A stretch of 64,000 nucleotides of DNA, from positions 4,650,001 to 4,714,000 of the forward strand of contig NC_063015.1 of NCBI RefSeq assembly GCF_020509005.1, written 5' to 3'. This stretch comes from Fulvia fulva (taxonomy: Eukaryota; Ascomycota; Dothideomycetes; Mycosphaerellales; Mycosphaerellaceae). The notes below the pieces were generated by a model. The model ran no database searches. It was not told where the DNA came from and saw nothing but the letters and a program-made list of their open reading frames with translations. A program made the translations under genes and the position numbers. This document shows, in pieces, positions 21,966 through 33,300 of this stretch (positions are counted from its first letter, which is position 1; each line of letters begins with the position of its first letter).

Positions 21966-22859
21966 ATGCAGTATCACAAGCAAATTACTACACTGCTTTC
22001 CATCCTCGTCGCACAAGTCACATGTCAGACGCCAACTGGCACTGCACCGTCCACAAGCGAGCATCTGAACGTGGCATATGGCGATACAGTTCTCGAAGCC
22101 AATGAGTTGCTACCACAAGCTTGTGAGTTGATTGTCCATAGAAGAAACGTTTTTGTGGAATCGCTGACAGTATACAGTAGTCCAGTCAAGCGACAAAGTC
22201 TCTGGGGACCACATGCTCCTTCTGGTCGATCAATTGATTCCACAAAGTAGCATTGACTCGTCTGGCCCGCAAACACCAGGGCTTGAGTACTGCAGAACGA
22301 CTCGACTGCATTGGTTCCAGACCGATCTCACCCAGCTTGACAATGGTTCCTTCGTCAGCGAGACAGCACCAATGGCAACGCATGGTGAGTATCGTGATCG
22401 TTCCCACCTCATGTGTCAAGATCCGTAGACTAATCCTTCTCGGGTGGCCCAATGCCCGGTCTTGATGACATAGCCCACACCTACACCTTCTACCTCTTCA
22501 CACAACCGTCCAACTTCACCCAGGACGCTGCAACCTGGGATGCCGGACGCGTGTACGATCCCATCAGTGTCTACGATAGGATGAACTTCAGCACCTCTGC
22601 CATAGCGGACGTCCCTGGCGTTGGTGCGCCTCTTGCGGCGAACTTTATGCGTGTTCAGGATCCCAACATGACTACTTATGGAACTGCTGCCAATGGGACT
22701 TGTTCAATGGACTCTGGGCTATCGAATTCGACAGGTAATGTCACTCATTCTGGTGTACCCATGGCGACGCAGATCGCTAACGGCACTACGGAGAAGATTG
22801 GGGCGGTGCCCGGGGCTGGGTTGTTGGTCGTTGCCGTGGTGGCTTTTGTCTTGCTGTAG
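21966..22859 (+). CDS. Secreted PEBP-like protein with GPI-type C-terminus
   Basis: Three exons (21966-22122, 22178-22384, 22474-22859) give 249 aa. Residues 1-21 form a signal peptide ending near VTCQ. The middle contains HMLLLVDQLIP, LHWFQTDL and, across the last splice, AHTYTFYLFTQPSNF. These fit the conserved strands of phosphatidylethanolamine-binding proteins (the D-x-P, LHW and HRYxxLLxxQP regions). The C-terminus is NGTTEKIGAVPGAG followed by a 15-residue hydrophobic tail, as in GPI-anchor signals, so a cell-surface location is inferred. The second intron's acceptor at 22473 is the first AG after the CTAAT branch; the nearer AG at 22427 would bring a stop in frame. Confidence 0.75.
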
Positions 22860-23278
22860 CAGCCCGTGTATGACGCCCTGGTTCGATCGATGGAGCGACA
22901 TGACTTCGAACGGATCGTATAGCAATACCTTCGTGCAAAGCACTACTCAGTGTATGCGACACGCATCGATGTGCCTTATGAGGCTGCGATCTAAGCGTCT
23001 GCTAAGCCGCTTCTGACCCGAGTCCTGCTATAGCCGCTTGGCATGTGTTGATACGATGAGATCACTTCATTGTTTGGAGCGTTTGTCCGCATTCACATGC
23101 AAACTCTGGTTTATAGTGGGTCCTCGTTGCCTAAAAGCTTCCTATATCTTTTCCTCCGCTTCCATCCTCCTTCTTTGCAACAAATTAAAACCAGCAAAGA
23201 CACAGCAACGTACGATACCACAGCACCACCACCACCACCACACCTACTACAAGACTAACACGCTCTCAGACAGCAACC
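22860..23278. other. Intergenic, about 420 bp
   Basis: This is the promoter and leader of the coiled-coil gene. A CCA-repeat tract (seven units, about 23224-23242) lies some 40 nt before that start codon, presumably in the 5' leader. Confidence 0.45.
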
Positions 23279-24002
23279 ATGCCATCCAAGACCCCCTCCG
23301 CCACCGGCATGACCCGCCAAGTCGCCGCCCAAGACGACAACACCGTAGGCAACCTCAGCACCCCCATCACCGGCCGCGACTCGAGTAAGCACACCCAGCA
23401 CCCCACGAAACCATCATCACGAGCTAACCCCAACCCTAGAGCCAGGCTCGAGCATCCACGTCCACCGTCTCGACAGCAAGGGCGAAGACGACGATGGGCA
23501 GCAGCAGCGTCGCTTCGAGCAAGTTGGCGCCGAATACGTAAGAATCCTCACCTCAATGTGGGCTATGAACACATGCTGACAACACATGTCACCTCCGATA
23601 GCAAAAGCACGTCAAAGAGTCCCACGACGCCCGCGGCATGGAGAAGTGGTACAAGACCGAGATGTCCATCCTCGCCAACGAGAAGGACCGGATTCCGCGC
23701 CGTCTTCGGGAGATTGGGCAGGAGAAGCTGGAGTTGGAGGCGAAGTTGGACGAGGTGGTGAAGAATGAGAAGAGATTCGTGGCCAAGTAAGGATTCCCTC
23801 ACCCGTATGACATATTGGACACAGGGGACGGAGTCAGGCTGACGCATTGTGTGATTATAGGTACAAGGCCGAGCACGATCAGGGCGAGAAGGACCGGGAG
23901 TTGAAGGAGCGCTACGAGCAATACTTGGATCTTCAAACTCCGGAGATGCGGGTCGAGGGTGAGGGTGGCGGCATGGAGGGCGTGGAGGGCGAGCAGCAGT
24001 AG
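23279..24002 (+). CDS. Hypothetical coiled-coil protein, 176 aa
   Basis: I do not recognise a named family. Four exons (23279-23384, 23440-23537, 23602-23786, 23861-24002) join in frame with canonical ends; the first intron has a CTAAC branch. The N-terminal 60 residues are polar and disordered. From QKHVKESHDARGMEKWYKTE to LKERYEQYLDL, residues about 69-160, the protein is almost entirely Lys/Glu-rich helix with heptad-like spacing (EKLELEAKLDEVVKNEKRF), so a coiled coil is predicted. The tail is Gly/Glu-rich. No signal peptide is seen. A structural or adaptor role is possible but not shown. Confidence 0.78.
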
Positions 24003-24378
24003 AGTTTGAGCAGAGCGGGGCGGTGAAGCGGTGAGTGCCTTCGGCGGCGAGTGGAGTGCGGCGCGCATAGCATGCGCTGTGGACTGTGAGCGCTGCTCTG
24101 ATGTCCCAGAGGTGATGACGCTGGCGCGCAATCTTTACGACAAGACCTACTAAGCATTCAATGCAATGAATGTTGAGTATGTTGTGTGTGTGCTTCTGGC
24201 ATCAAATTTGGTATTGTGTCTCACAAATAAAAGGGGCGTTAACTGTAGAGGTATCATCCCATCCTTAAAAAAGCCCATATCACATTCAGTCACATCAAAT
24301 CCTGCCATATCCAGTTCGGCATCGAATTCAGTAGCGAACGCTCACAAATGCAGCAGACTGCCATCACAGCACCTCCTC
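24003..24378. other. Intergenic, about 375 bp between convergent genes
   Basis: This region is bounded by two stop codons and should hold both 3' ends. An AATAAA hexamer at about 24226-24231 could serve the plus-strand gene. I see no coding frame. Confidence 0.4.
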
Positions 24379-25949
24379 TCATCGCGAGGGGAGATTCATC
24401 TGTCTGTGCTCCGCACCAGGCGATAAAGGAGCCTCGTATGCACCCGGTATAGGCACAGAGTCGTAAACTTGCTCACCGGGTGCCGCTGCAAAGTGGTCAT
24501 TCTGCACTTCCCTCGGCGCCTCAGCCATGAGTGGCGAATGTTGGTCTTGAGGTGGCGAAGGTGTCCGGTCTCGTGCTTGAGTCGCTACAGGAGAGAAGCC
24601 GACCTGTGCCATCTTCGGTGTTGCGCCCGTGATCTTGATCGGTGGCGCTTGAAGTTTGAAGCCTGCTGAAGGCACAGCTGGTGGCGTTGCATCAACATAC
24701 TGCACGCCCTCTTCGATCTGTGGTCCTTTGTTGTAGTAGTCAGCCGGCGGTCTCCAGCCACCGTCGCGTGCACTCATGGGAGGTGCGAGACCTGGTGTGT
24801 TGGGGGCAGATTGGCCACGGAGTTGAGCGAGGTAGAGGTCGCTTCGTGCGCGGTCGCGGGCTGCCATGGACTTTCGGAGCTGTCGCTTCGAGTAGAAGCG
24901 GTGGAAGACGATGCCGTACACGATGATCACGATGATTTCGACGACAATTTCGATGATTGCGCAGACCAGACTCCAGTTTTGTAGTCGACAGATGAGCTCG
25001 TAGTCGACCTCGTTCTCGAAGAGCGACTTTCGTTCGTTGTTGACGCAGGCCCATCCCCACATGTCCTTGTTGTTACTGTTGTTCTTTGATTGTTGGATTA
25101 CTGCGGCGCCGACTCCCCACATGACAATGCTGAAGATGAAGAAGGCGACCGCAAATGCCGTGTAGTAGACTGCCATCTTCTCCGCTCGCCGGTGTCCACC
25201 TTTCCAGTATGCGTGGAAAATGATGATGCAGGCGAATAGCGAAACACAAGCAATGCCGAGCAGGAGAGCCTGCGGCCAGACCTTCTGGCCTGTGGCCCAG
25301 GGTGGGAGGTTGTTCCGTGTCGGTATGGCTTTGGTGGCGTTGAAAATCGTGAAGGTGGTGGCCAACATAGCGATCACGATCAAGGAGCAAGAGAAGTTGA
25401 CACCTCGTAGCATCAGCTTCGCTATCCGTACTCGTGTCTTGACTTTCTATTGAGATGGTCAGTATCGACATGGTGGATGTACATGATGGGACTTACAAGA
25501 TCTTTGGCTTGTTCTTTCTCAGTGTAGGCTTCGTGCTTCTCAAGCACTTGCTCCTCTCGGAATGTCGGACTCAGGATAGCGTTCATGTCTCGGGGAGGAG
25601 CACCAGGAGTCTTCATGGCACTCTTGAGAGGGGTTTTCGGTATCGTTCGTGCCGTGAGTGGTGGTTGATACTCGTCGTCAGGCATCTCGACAGACTCATG
25701 CTTGTTGATGTAGCCGAAGCCAACATCCTGTGGCTGCGCCATGTAGTACTTCGTCGGTGGGTCCTTGAATGGGTTCCTGCCAGTCTTCGAAGGCTCGATG
25801 GGCGAGTTGACGGCCGTAGCCTCTGCGAAGCGTGCTGTCCTCGGTGACTTCAGTGACGGAGGCTTGATAGACAGAGTAGACGAACTTCCGTCCGAAGGCG
25901 AACGCGCCAGCACGGCGACTTGGACTTCTTTGGTCTGACTATCTGACAT
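24379..25949 (-). CDS. Four-TM membrane protein (MARVEL-like), 506 aa
   Basis: Two exons, 25949-25497 and 25446-24379, are joined by a 50-nt intron. The N-terminal 155 residues are Pro/Ser/Thr-rich and cytosolic-looking, with TPLKSAMKTPGAPP. Four hydrophobic spans follow: around SCSLIVIAMLATTFTIF, ALLLGIACVSLFACIIIFHA, YTAFAVAFFIFSIVMWGVGA and CAIIEIVVEIIVIIVYGIVF. The loop before TM4 holds two Cys (WACVN, LICRLQ). This is the layout of fungal MARVEL-like proteins. A 170-residue Pro-rich C-terminal tail has three PxxP clusters. Location is presumably the plasma membrane or a cortical domain. Function is unknown. Confidence 0.8.
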
Positions 25950-27797
25950 GCTGTCAGATACGGCCAGACTAGGAATGGTGTGACGTGAGACGGCCTAAAC
26001 TGGGTCCTCTATGTAGTAGAAAGAGACAGAGGCCAGCTCTTCGATCGGGATGCGCAGAAGCAGCGATTAGAGAGTGTAGGGTAGCAAATGGGAAAGAGTC
26101 CAGCTGGAGGGGAAAGCAGAAGAGGTCTTGAATGGGTATGCTCGACTGAAGAGCAGACTGGCGCTTCGCACGGACACCTGCGATCCAGACTGCCGGGCGC
26201 GTGCGGGACGATGGTAGCTTCTCCGTCGAGGGAACTGGTTTGGGGGAGCTCTGTGTGCAGACAGCGCGCGAAAGAGCCAGGCGGGTACTCACCACTTTAC
26301 AACCGCGTCGCCCAGGATATTCAATGTGTGCTTTGGCGCTGTGATAGGTCGAGCTGGACACACGTCCGCTGGAAATAGACGCTTGGGAGCTCTGCAGATG
26401 CCGTCGTGTATGTCGTGTCGAATTGGCGGGGGAAGTCCACCGAGTCGTACTGCCGGGTGACCTAGATCTGCGTGTCTTGGGACATTCTTTGCGTGGCGAG
26501 CTGAAAGTAGGACATGTTCCGTAAGACGACGAGGACGAAGTATGAGATGGTGGACAGACTGCGATACAGACCGACACCGAGAGCAGGTCTCTTCACCAAG
26601 CTTCCGGCTCGGTCAACCATCTGGCCGCCACCAGTGACCACTGACCACGAGTGGCCATCAAGTCTACGCGCCAGCGACGTGACACACCGCAGAGCACGAT
26701 TGGTCATGAGCTGTCCGAAGTGCATCGTTCCTGCAGCATTTAACGCTTCGGCTAGCACGCGGGGCACACCGAGCTGATTCCTGCAATGTGATTGGTGAGT
26801 CGTTCCAAACCCTGTCCTTCTTCCGGGCGCTTAATCTGAACTTCTTCCTCTCTCCGACCTCACGTGGCCGAGTCCATCATGCAAGCGACCGTGAACATCG
26901 AGTACAAGACATTGACACATCTACATGCAACCATAGTGCTTGCTTCCAAGTCGCGACACCCGGTCACGCCAAGGGCTCACCAGGGCATCATCCCCCAGAA
27001 TGGATTCCGTGGAAGCGTTACCCTAAATGCTGACAATGCACCTGCCGAGCTGCGGCTGGAATCAGATCGCCATCCACCCTACCCATGAGGGTGGACGCCA
27101 AGTGCTCGCTGTATGCATCCATATCGGCATACGACAGAGTCGCACCAAGATGAGATTCTGCGTCATGGCGTTTCCAAACTTGGCCCTCGATTGGGGACAC
27201 AGCTTCATCAGCAACAGCTTCACTTGGGCAGTGCATCTCTTTGCGGAGAGCATGGAATCGTACAGCACTGAAGGCAAGCGTGGCAACAGTGACAGCCTCA
27301 TCTAATTCAGCCAAGCACGCCTCTTTACTGACTACCAATCGCCACTCAGGTGCGCGATCTTACCAAGTCTTACCAAAAAGGCCAGCCTGAGCACATCACC
27401 GAAGCCTTCTCCCCGGAAAGCTGAGCACTGAACTGATCGCCTGCCCAAGGATTTGCAGCAACAGCTCACTCAGAAGATCCTTTCCACCACAATTATTTAC
27501 TGCGCCATCATTCCATTCGGCATCTTTGCCACTGCCTTCCTGAGACCCGGGCCGGCAAGATCGTCTGGTCGTATGTCAAGGAGAGGGTCCCGATAAAACC
27601 TCATGGCGCTTTGTTGCTCTGTAAGCCCGGTAACTCAGGCGCCCTGGCATGCATGGACGCTCAGCATCGAGACTTGTTCAGTCCGAGCGTGATGGAACGC
27701 TTCTGACATCGAGTATTGCAAATGCCTTCTCGGCGCTCGTTCATGTCGTGTGTCCAAGATCGTTTGAGTCTCCCAGTCTGCTCATCGTCCATACTAC
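25950..27797. other. Gene-poor stretch, about 1.85 kb
   Basis: I find no complete gene. Two exon-like fragments on the plus strand are worth noting. Positions 27350-27424 follow a good TACTGAC...CAG acceptor and read VRDLTKSYQKGQPEHITEAF before a stop. Positions 27435-27596 read DRLPKDLQQQLTQKILSTT and then a hydrophobic run ending in a basic tail. They are in different frames and could be the remains of a broken gene. The first 600 bp are presumably promoter for the four-TM gene. Confidence 0.4.
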
Positions 27798-29501
27798 CTA
27801 TTCCCGCTTATAAACTTGCCGCCCTGCCACCCAAGTCTCCCTCACCCTCACGTTCCTCAGCTCCTCGGTCGGGCTCTTATCAATATCCTGATCAAGCACG
27901 ATCCAATCTGCGAAAGCGCCATCTTGTATCACACCAGCTTTGCCTTCCAGGAACGCACCTCGTGCAGGATTGACCGTGAAGCCACAAAGTGCTTCCTTAG
28001 TCGTCAAAGTCTCCTCGACATGCCAGCCTTCATCCTCTCCATTGCGGCCCAGACCAGTACGCGGTGAGCGGCGATTGACGGCGGCATACATGCCTTCGAA
28101 CGGGTTCGCTGGCTCGACCGGGAAGTCACTGCCAAGGATTGGCTGTAGATTGATGAGAGATTGCATGCGATATGCTTCCTCCTTCGTGCGTGCCTTACCG
28201 ATCCTGTCTTCTGCGTAGGCCATGTCGCTGGTTGCATGTGTTGGCTGTATGCTGGGGATGATGCCGAGACTGTGCATCCGAGCTTGGTCGTCCGGGTGGA
28301 TGATTTGAGCGTGCTCGATTCGGAAGCGTCGAGTCGCTTGGCAGTCTGACACAGAGAGACCTTCTTCTGTACAGACCTCCTTCAAGGCAGATTCCAAGGC
28401 ATCGATTGTGTATTTGTTTGCGCGATCGCCGATAGCGTGGATGTTGACCTGGTAGTCAGCGGCAGCCCATGACTTTGCCAGTGATGTGAGCGTGCTTGCA
28501 TTGACGAGGAGCGAGCCTACATCGCCAGGCCGGTCGCTGTATTCCTCAAGCATAGCGCTTCCCCAGCTACCAAGTGCACCATCTGCAAAGAGCTTGACAC
28601 TTCGAACGGCAAACATATCGTTCGTGGTCGAGATCTTCCTGGCAGCTTCTGGGCAGATAGTATTGCGGACTGCACACTCGAGCATGGCATAGACACGCAC
28701 CGTCCATTCTTTCGTCTTCGCTTTCTCTTCGTATAGATCCAAGTCTAAGGGGGCAACGCCAGCATCGTGCACACCGACAATGCCGAACGAGTTGAGACTC
28801 GACATCGCACTGCCTATCCACTGGGTCTTCTTCTCTTTGCCAGGCTTGGGATACACCGCTTGCACAATGTCCATTGCATTGTCGCAGAACACGCCGAGCC
28901 CTGGCTGTCTGACAATCTCACCGCCATCAACATGGTCAGGAAGTGGCTTTGGAAGGAGGTCTAGAACTGCCTGGGAAACCCAGACGCAGTGCACGTCTAC
29001 ACGATCGAGCATGATGTACTTGCCTTTCAGTTGAGAGTCCTGATCAAGATCTAGCGCTGTCGGCATAGATCCGCCGAACGCTGCTTGGTCCCATCCTGTG
29101 CCTCGAATCCAGGAAGATGCTGTACCTTCTTCTGGAGACTTTTTGATGTAATCCTTCAGTCTCTCCCGTATCTCGTCGAGGGACTTCGACTGGAAGAGGT
29201 CGACGGAGTTCAGCAGCTCTCCGTATTGCAGAATGTGGCCATGCCCATCGATCAGGCCTGGCAGGACATATCCATCTCGAATTCCGGTAGTGATTGTGGT
29301 GACTGGCTTTGAGTATACTTGCTTGAATAGTCCAGAAGTGGACACTTTGAAGCAATTGGCTCTTGGCTGGTCGTCCGATAATGTCCTGATGGCTGTGTAG
29401 CAGTACTCGGTCACGTACAGATGCACCCAAGCATATTGAATGGCTAGGGCGACAATGAGCGCACTCACGGACCCGAGCGATATTGAGCGAATTGTAGCCA
29501 T
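27798..29501 (-). CDS. Amidohydrolase (YtcJ-like, amidohydro_3 family), membrane-anchored
   Basis: This is a metal-dependent hydrolase of the amidohydrolase superfamily, related to YtcJ and N-substituted-formamide deformylases; its natural substrate is unknown. The metal-binding series is complete: DGHGH after the first barrel strand, the Lys-containing VKLFADGALGSWGSAM, NIHAIGDRA, FRIEHAQIIHP and GSDFPVEP. The C-terminal strand region, FTVNPARGAFLEGKAGVIQDG, is typical. An N-terminal hydrophobic span (SVSALIVALAIQYAWVHLYV) suggests a signal anchor, so the enzyme probably faces the secretory lumen or outside. I chose ATG 29501; an upstream in-frame ATG at 29594 would add an Arg/His-rich leader that looks non-coding. 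Length is 567 aa from 29501. Confidence 0.87.
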   Translation of the reverse strand: MATIRSISLGSVSALIVALAIQYAWVHLYVTEYCYTAIRTLSDDQPRANCFKVSTSGLFKQVYSKPVTTITTGIRDGYVLPGLIDGHGHILQYGELLNSVDLFQSKSLDEIRERLKDYIKKSPEEGTASSWIRGTGWDQAAFGGSMPTALDLDQDSQLKGKYIMLDRVDVHCVWVSQAVLDLLPKPLPDHVDGGEIVRQPGLGVFCDNAMDIVQAVYPKPGKEKKTQWIGSAMSSLNSFGIVGVHDAGVAPLDLDLYEEKAKTKEWTVRVYAMLECAVRNTICPEAARKISTTNDMFAVRSVKLFADGALGSWGSAMLEEYSDRPGDVGSLLVNASTLTSLAKSWAAADYQVNIHAIGDRANKYTIDALESALKEVCTEEGLSVSDCQATRRFRIEHAQIIHPDDQARMHSLGIIPSIQPTHATSDMAYAEDRIGKARTKEEAYRMQSLINLQPILGSDFPVEPANPFEGMYAAVNRRSPRTGLGRNGEDEGWHVEETLTTKEALCGFTVNPARGAFLEGKAGVIQDGAFADWIVLDQDIDKSPTEELRNVRVRETWVAGRQVYKRE

Positions 29502-30393
29502 TATGCGATGCCTTCCGATGAGACGCGATGTCAAGCCATGTCGTAATGCAAGGAGATGATGAGAGGAGGCACACTGGCCCGGGGAAGTGTGCATATCGTG
29601 TGGGTATTCCTCGGCAAAGCAACGCACAGACCAGTCTACCGTGAAACCTTTCGGCACTCCTTCACGTCTTCAACAAGCACGACTACGTACATGCTACATG
29701 TACACGATCACACCATCGGCGTTATGACAGCGCGCCTCCACAGAAACTGACAACAGCCGTCTGAGCTCTTGCGCAGCGAGAGACTCTACGAACAGGCAGA
29801 TGTCAACGCCTTGTCTTGGTCAAATATTTTTCATGCGATGAGAATGCGGTGGCTGAAATTTCGTACGAATGCAATGGCTTTCTTCGCCCAGTGCCTTACT
29901 AGGCGCATATTGTACGTTTCGTCCGAGTGTATGAGACTGCGTTCCTCGATGGCCACGCCGAACCTTTCTCAGACCTTCCGCAACAGCCACAGAGCGGCTT
30001 GAACTCCGGAGGAAGATCAGCGGATCGTTGACACCGTTAAGACCAAGCCCATACCTCACGTGGAGAACTTGCCTGCACTGTTTCCGGGACGCACAACAAA
30101 CTCCGTCTTCCATCGCGCGACCATCAAGACAGCACGACGTTGTATGAGGGAAGTCCCTGGACCTTTCAGAGAACGGCTTTACGCGGGCCATTCGAGGGAG
30201 AGAAGTACATTACTTCATTAGGATCGATTGTATCAATGTGTCTTTACCAGAGATCGTCGACAAGTGTACAACCACCAGGTCCCTGTATACAATACCCCTT
30301 CCAAACTCATTCACCCCCAGCGCCTGATCTTAGCCTCGCGCCGTTCATGTATTCCACCAACACCTGGCTTGCCAATATGAACACAACGAAATC
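29502..30393. other. Intergenic, about 890 bp
   Basis: This gap holds the promoter of the amidohydrolase gene and the 3' end of the large disordered gene, both on the minus strand. I see no supported feature. Confidence 0.4.
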
Positions 30394-33300
30394 CTATACC
30401 CTCCTCAAGAACATGGGCACATCACTCAAATCCAACCCAAACTGCTCACCCATACCGCACTTTCCGTCCCTCCTCTCCGCACTCGATCTCGTGCCTGCAC
30501 TGCCGCCAAAGGCTCCATGTCCAAGACCACCGCTGTACCGATCCAGGACGCTCTCAGAACTGCCCTTCTTGCTATTCCTCAAAGACGGTAGATCTGCTCG
30601 CTCTTTTGGCAAGCCTAGACTCTCATTTCGAAGATGACCCAACGACTCCGTGCTCGAGAGATACGCCGATCGGCGCGCAACACTCAATGCACGCGATCGC
30701 TCTGCTTGAGCAGCATCTGTAGGGCGAAATGCTTTGAAGTGGCCAGACTTGGTACGTTCGTGGCGAAGCTGCCAGCTGACACTGCTGCTTGTCGCCGTGG
30801 ATTTGGCACTGCCGGCCCAGGAGGCGGTGGAGATGGTTGTAACAGTAGTGGCGCCGGAAGAAGTCGAGAACGCAGTGTCTGAACGTTGGACGTCTGGCTT
30901 GGCAGGTCGCTCGTCGTAGGATGGCTGTACGGTGACGAAGGTCGCGCTCGTCATGTTGCCGCCGAAAGCACTGTCTGCCCGGTGCATGTCGGGCTTTGGT
31001 GGGGTGTTCTCCTGGTCGTTGACGATAAGGTCGGAGTACTCTTGTGCGTAGTCGTTGGTTGGCGATGAGTCGGTCTTGGCCGCGTTGCCTGCGTTGTGGA
31101 CATTCTCGGCCGTCAGCGGTGTGATGTAGCGAGACACCACGATTGATGGTGAATCTGAGTCGAACGCAGGGACAGTCTGGGCAAGTTCCGACATGCTCTG
31201 TTCGAAAGTGACTGGCTCAGCCATCGCTTCTCGTCGCTCGCGCCATAAAGAAGACTGCTTTTCCCATCCTGGCCAGCCAGGATGTTTCGAGTCGTGAGTT
31301 GGCGAAGCGGGAACCGGCTGTTCTTCAGGATGTGGCAACTTGATGCTGCCATCAATGCTCCATCGCGTAGCATGACCAGAAGGCTTCTTTGGCGTAAGCT
31401 CCTTGACAGACAAATCAGCCTTCTGCTCGTCAAACTTCCTGTCATAAGAAGCGGTGAGTTTGTCTAGCGCAGCTTGTTTGGCCTCGTTAGCCCTCTGTTC
31501 TTTGGGGGAGATTCGCTTCTTCGCAGAGTTCAGCTTCTTGCCATCATTATGATCAATGCTGCTGCGAGCAGATGCTATCGGAGAAGAGCGAGGACTGTTT
31601 TTGAGCTTCTTCGCCACCATTTCGTCAGCTTTGGCGACTTTGGCAGCAATATCAGCGGGCAGCTCTGGTAAAGCTGGCACACTGTTGTTGCGCGAGCGTG
31701 GAATGTGCAATGGCTGCAAGTATGAAGGCGATTGCGAAGCAATGTTCGTTGCTGGCTTGCCTTCCCACCCTGGAAAACGATCTTCGACCGATGCGTTAGA
31801 ACCGACGGCGACAGGACTCGAGACCATGACCGCCTCAGTCTGCTTGTGCGGCGTTTCCGGTGCGGCTATGTCCGTAGTGGAGGCATCTCGAGCGATGTCC
31901 GGACTCTTCGCAGTATCTGGACTGACTGGCAAACCAGGTCTTGGGCTGCCCTCTGTGATAGTCGCACCGTCAGAGCTGGCTCGATGCATAGAGTAGTATC
32001 TCTTATGCTGTCTTCTCGCCGCTGCAGCAGTGCGTGGCGCCTCTGGGGACCCATCAGGTGGGTACGAGGTGAGTGCTCGTGCAACAGATGCATAGTCCGA
32101 GTGTGCGGATACGGGCAGATCTCTCTTTCGCGGTACGAATAATTCATTGGCTTGTGATTGATTGGCGTTCGTCAACTCTGCGCTTGGCCGTCTTGAAATT
32201 GGCGCACTGATGGTAGGTATGCTAGCAATGCTCTTGCTTCGTCGGCCAAAACTGTTGCCGCGCTTCCTTGAGAACAGTGATGTGCTCTCGTTGAATTCCT
32301 CGGCACTTTCGTTTTTTGGCTGACATCCGATGAAGCCGTCCGGGTCTGAAGACTGCTCGTTCGAAGCATCAGACGACTCCGGCTGCACGGCTTGTGAAGC
32401 CTTGATGTTCTCCATGGTTTTCTTTCGGTGGTGTCGGACAGAGTCTGGCATGGCTTTCTGGAGCTTCTTGCTCTTCTTGTGGTTAAGAGGCGGTCGCGAG
32501 TCATCGGATGACTGGAATGTCGAGCTACGGCTGATGTCCTCGGCAGATGCTGGCCCCTTCTGTACATTGAGTACCGTGAAACTCTTGCTGCGAGAACCTC
32601 TCGGCCTGAACAACGAGAGCGGTGATCGCTTGTTACTGTCTTGTGGCGCAGGACTCATAGTAGCCTCGGATTGTGCTTCCGAGGGCCTGTCCACTGGAAG
32701 TAAGTCGTCGATCTCGGGCTGAGGCTCATTATGCTTTTGCGTACTGACGTCCTCCGTGGCCACAGAACACTCTGTAGGCTCGATTGATGGCAACCTCGGC
32801 TCTCGGGGACATATGGTATCCGATTGTGTCGTTAGAGTGGTGCGCCCACGTTGGCAAGTGCTGATATGGGGTAGCGGTAGTGCAGCCTGTGAGACATCTG
32901 AACAGTAGCTGCTTTCTACTTTGCGAATGACTGTGGCCCGGCGTGCGCAAGGAGACTCGGCGTTCGGGTCTACCTCATCGCTGGATCTTGCAATACCGAC
33001 TTCTGGCTCAGAAGGAAACGTCTGATCCCCACCGGTCAGCTTGCTGAGGGTGTCTGCGTGCGGGTTACGGTCTCCAGAAACACCTTCGTCCTCTTCCTCT
33101 TCCTCGTCCTCGTCGCATACAGTGCTCAGGCGAGTGGCGAAATCCAGTAATCCTCGTTTGTCCTCATACGGACTCCGAGTGATCTCGCAGTCGGTTGTGT
33201 ACTCGCTCGACAAATGTGAAGCGCGGTGGTCCCAGCGCCGTTGAAACCTGGGCGCATCTTCTGTTGATTCCTTCGGGATGTGCTGAAAGCTGCGGCGTTG

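Noticed and set aside
22385..22427. A shorter second intron in the PEBP-like gene ending at 22427
   Set aside because: Using that AG places TAA in frame as the second codon. The AG at 22473 is the first after the CTAAT branch and keeps the frame.
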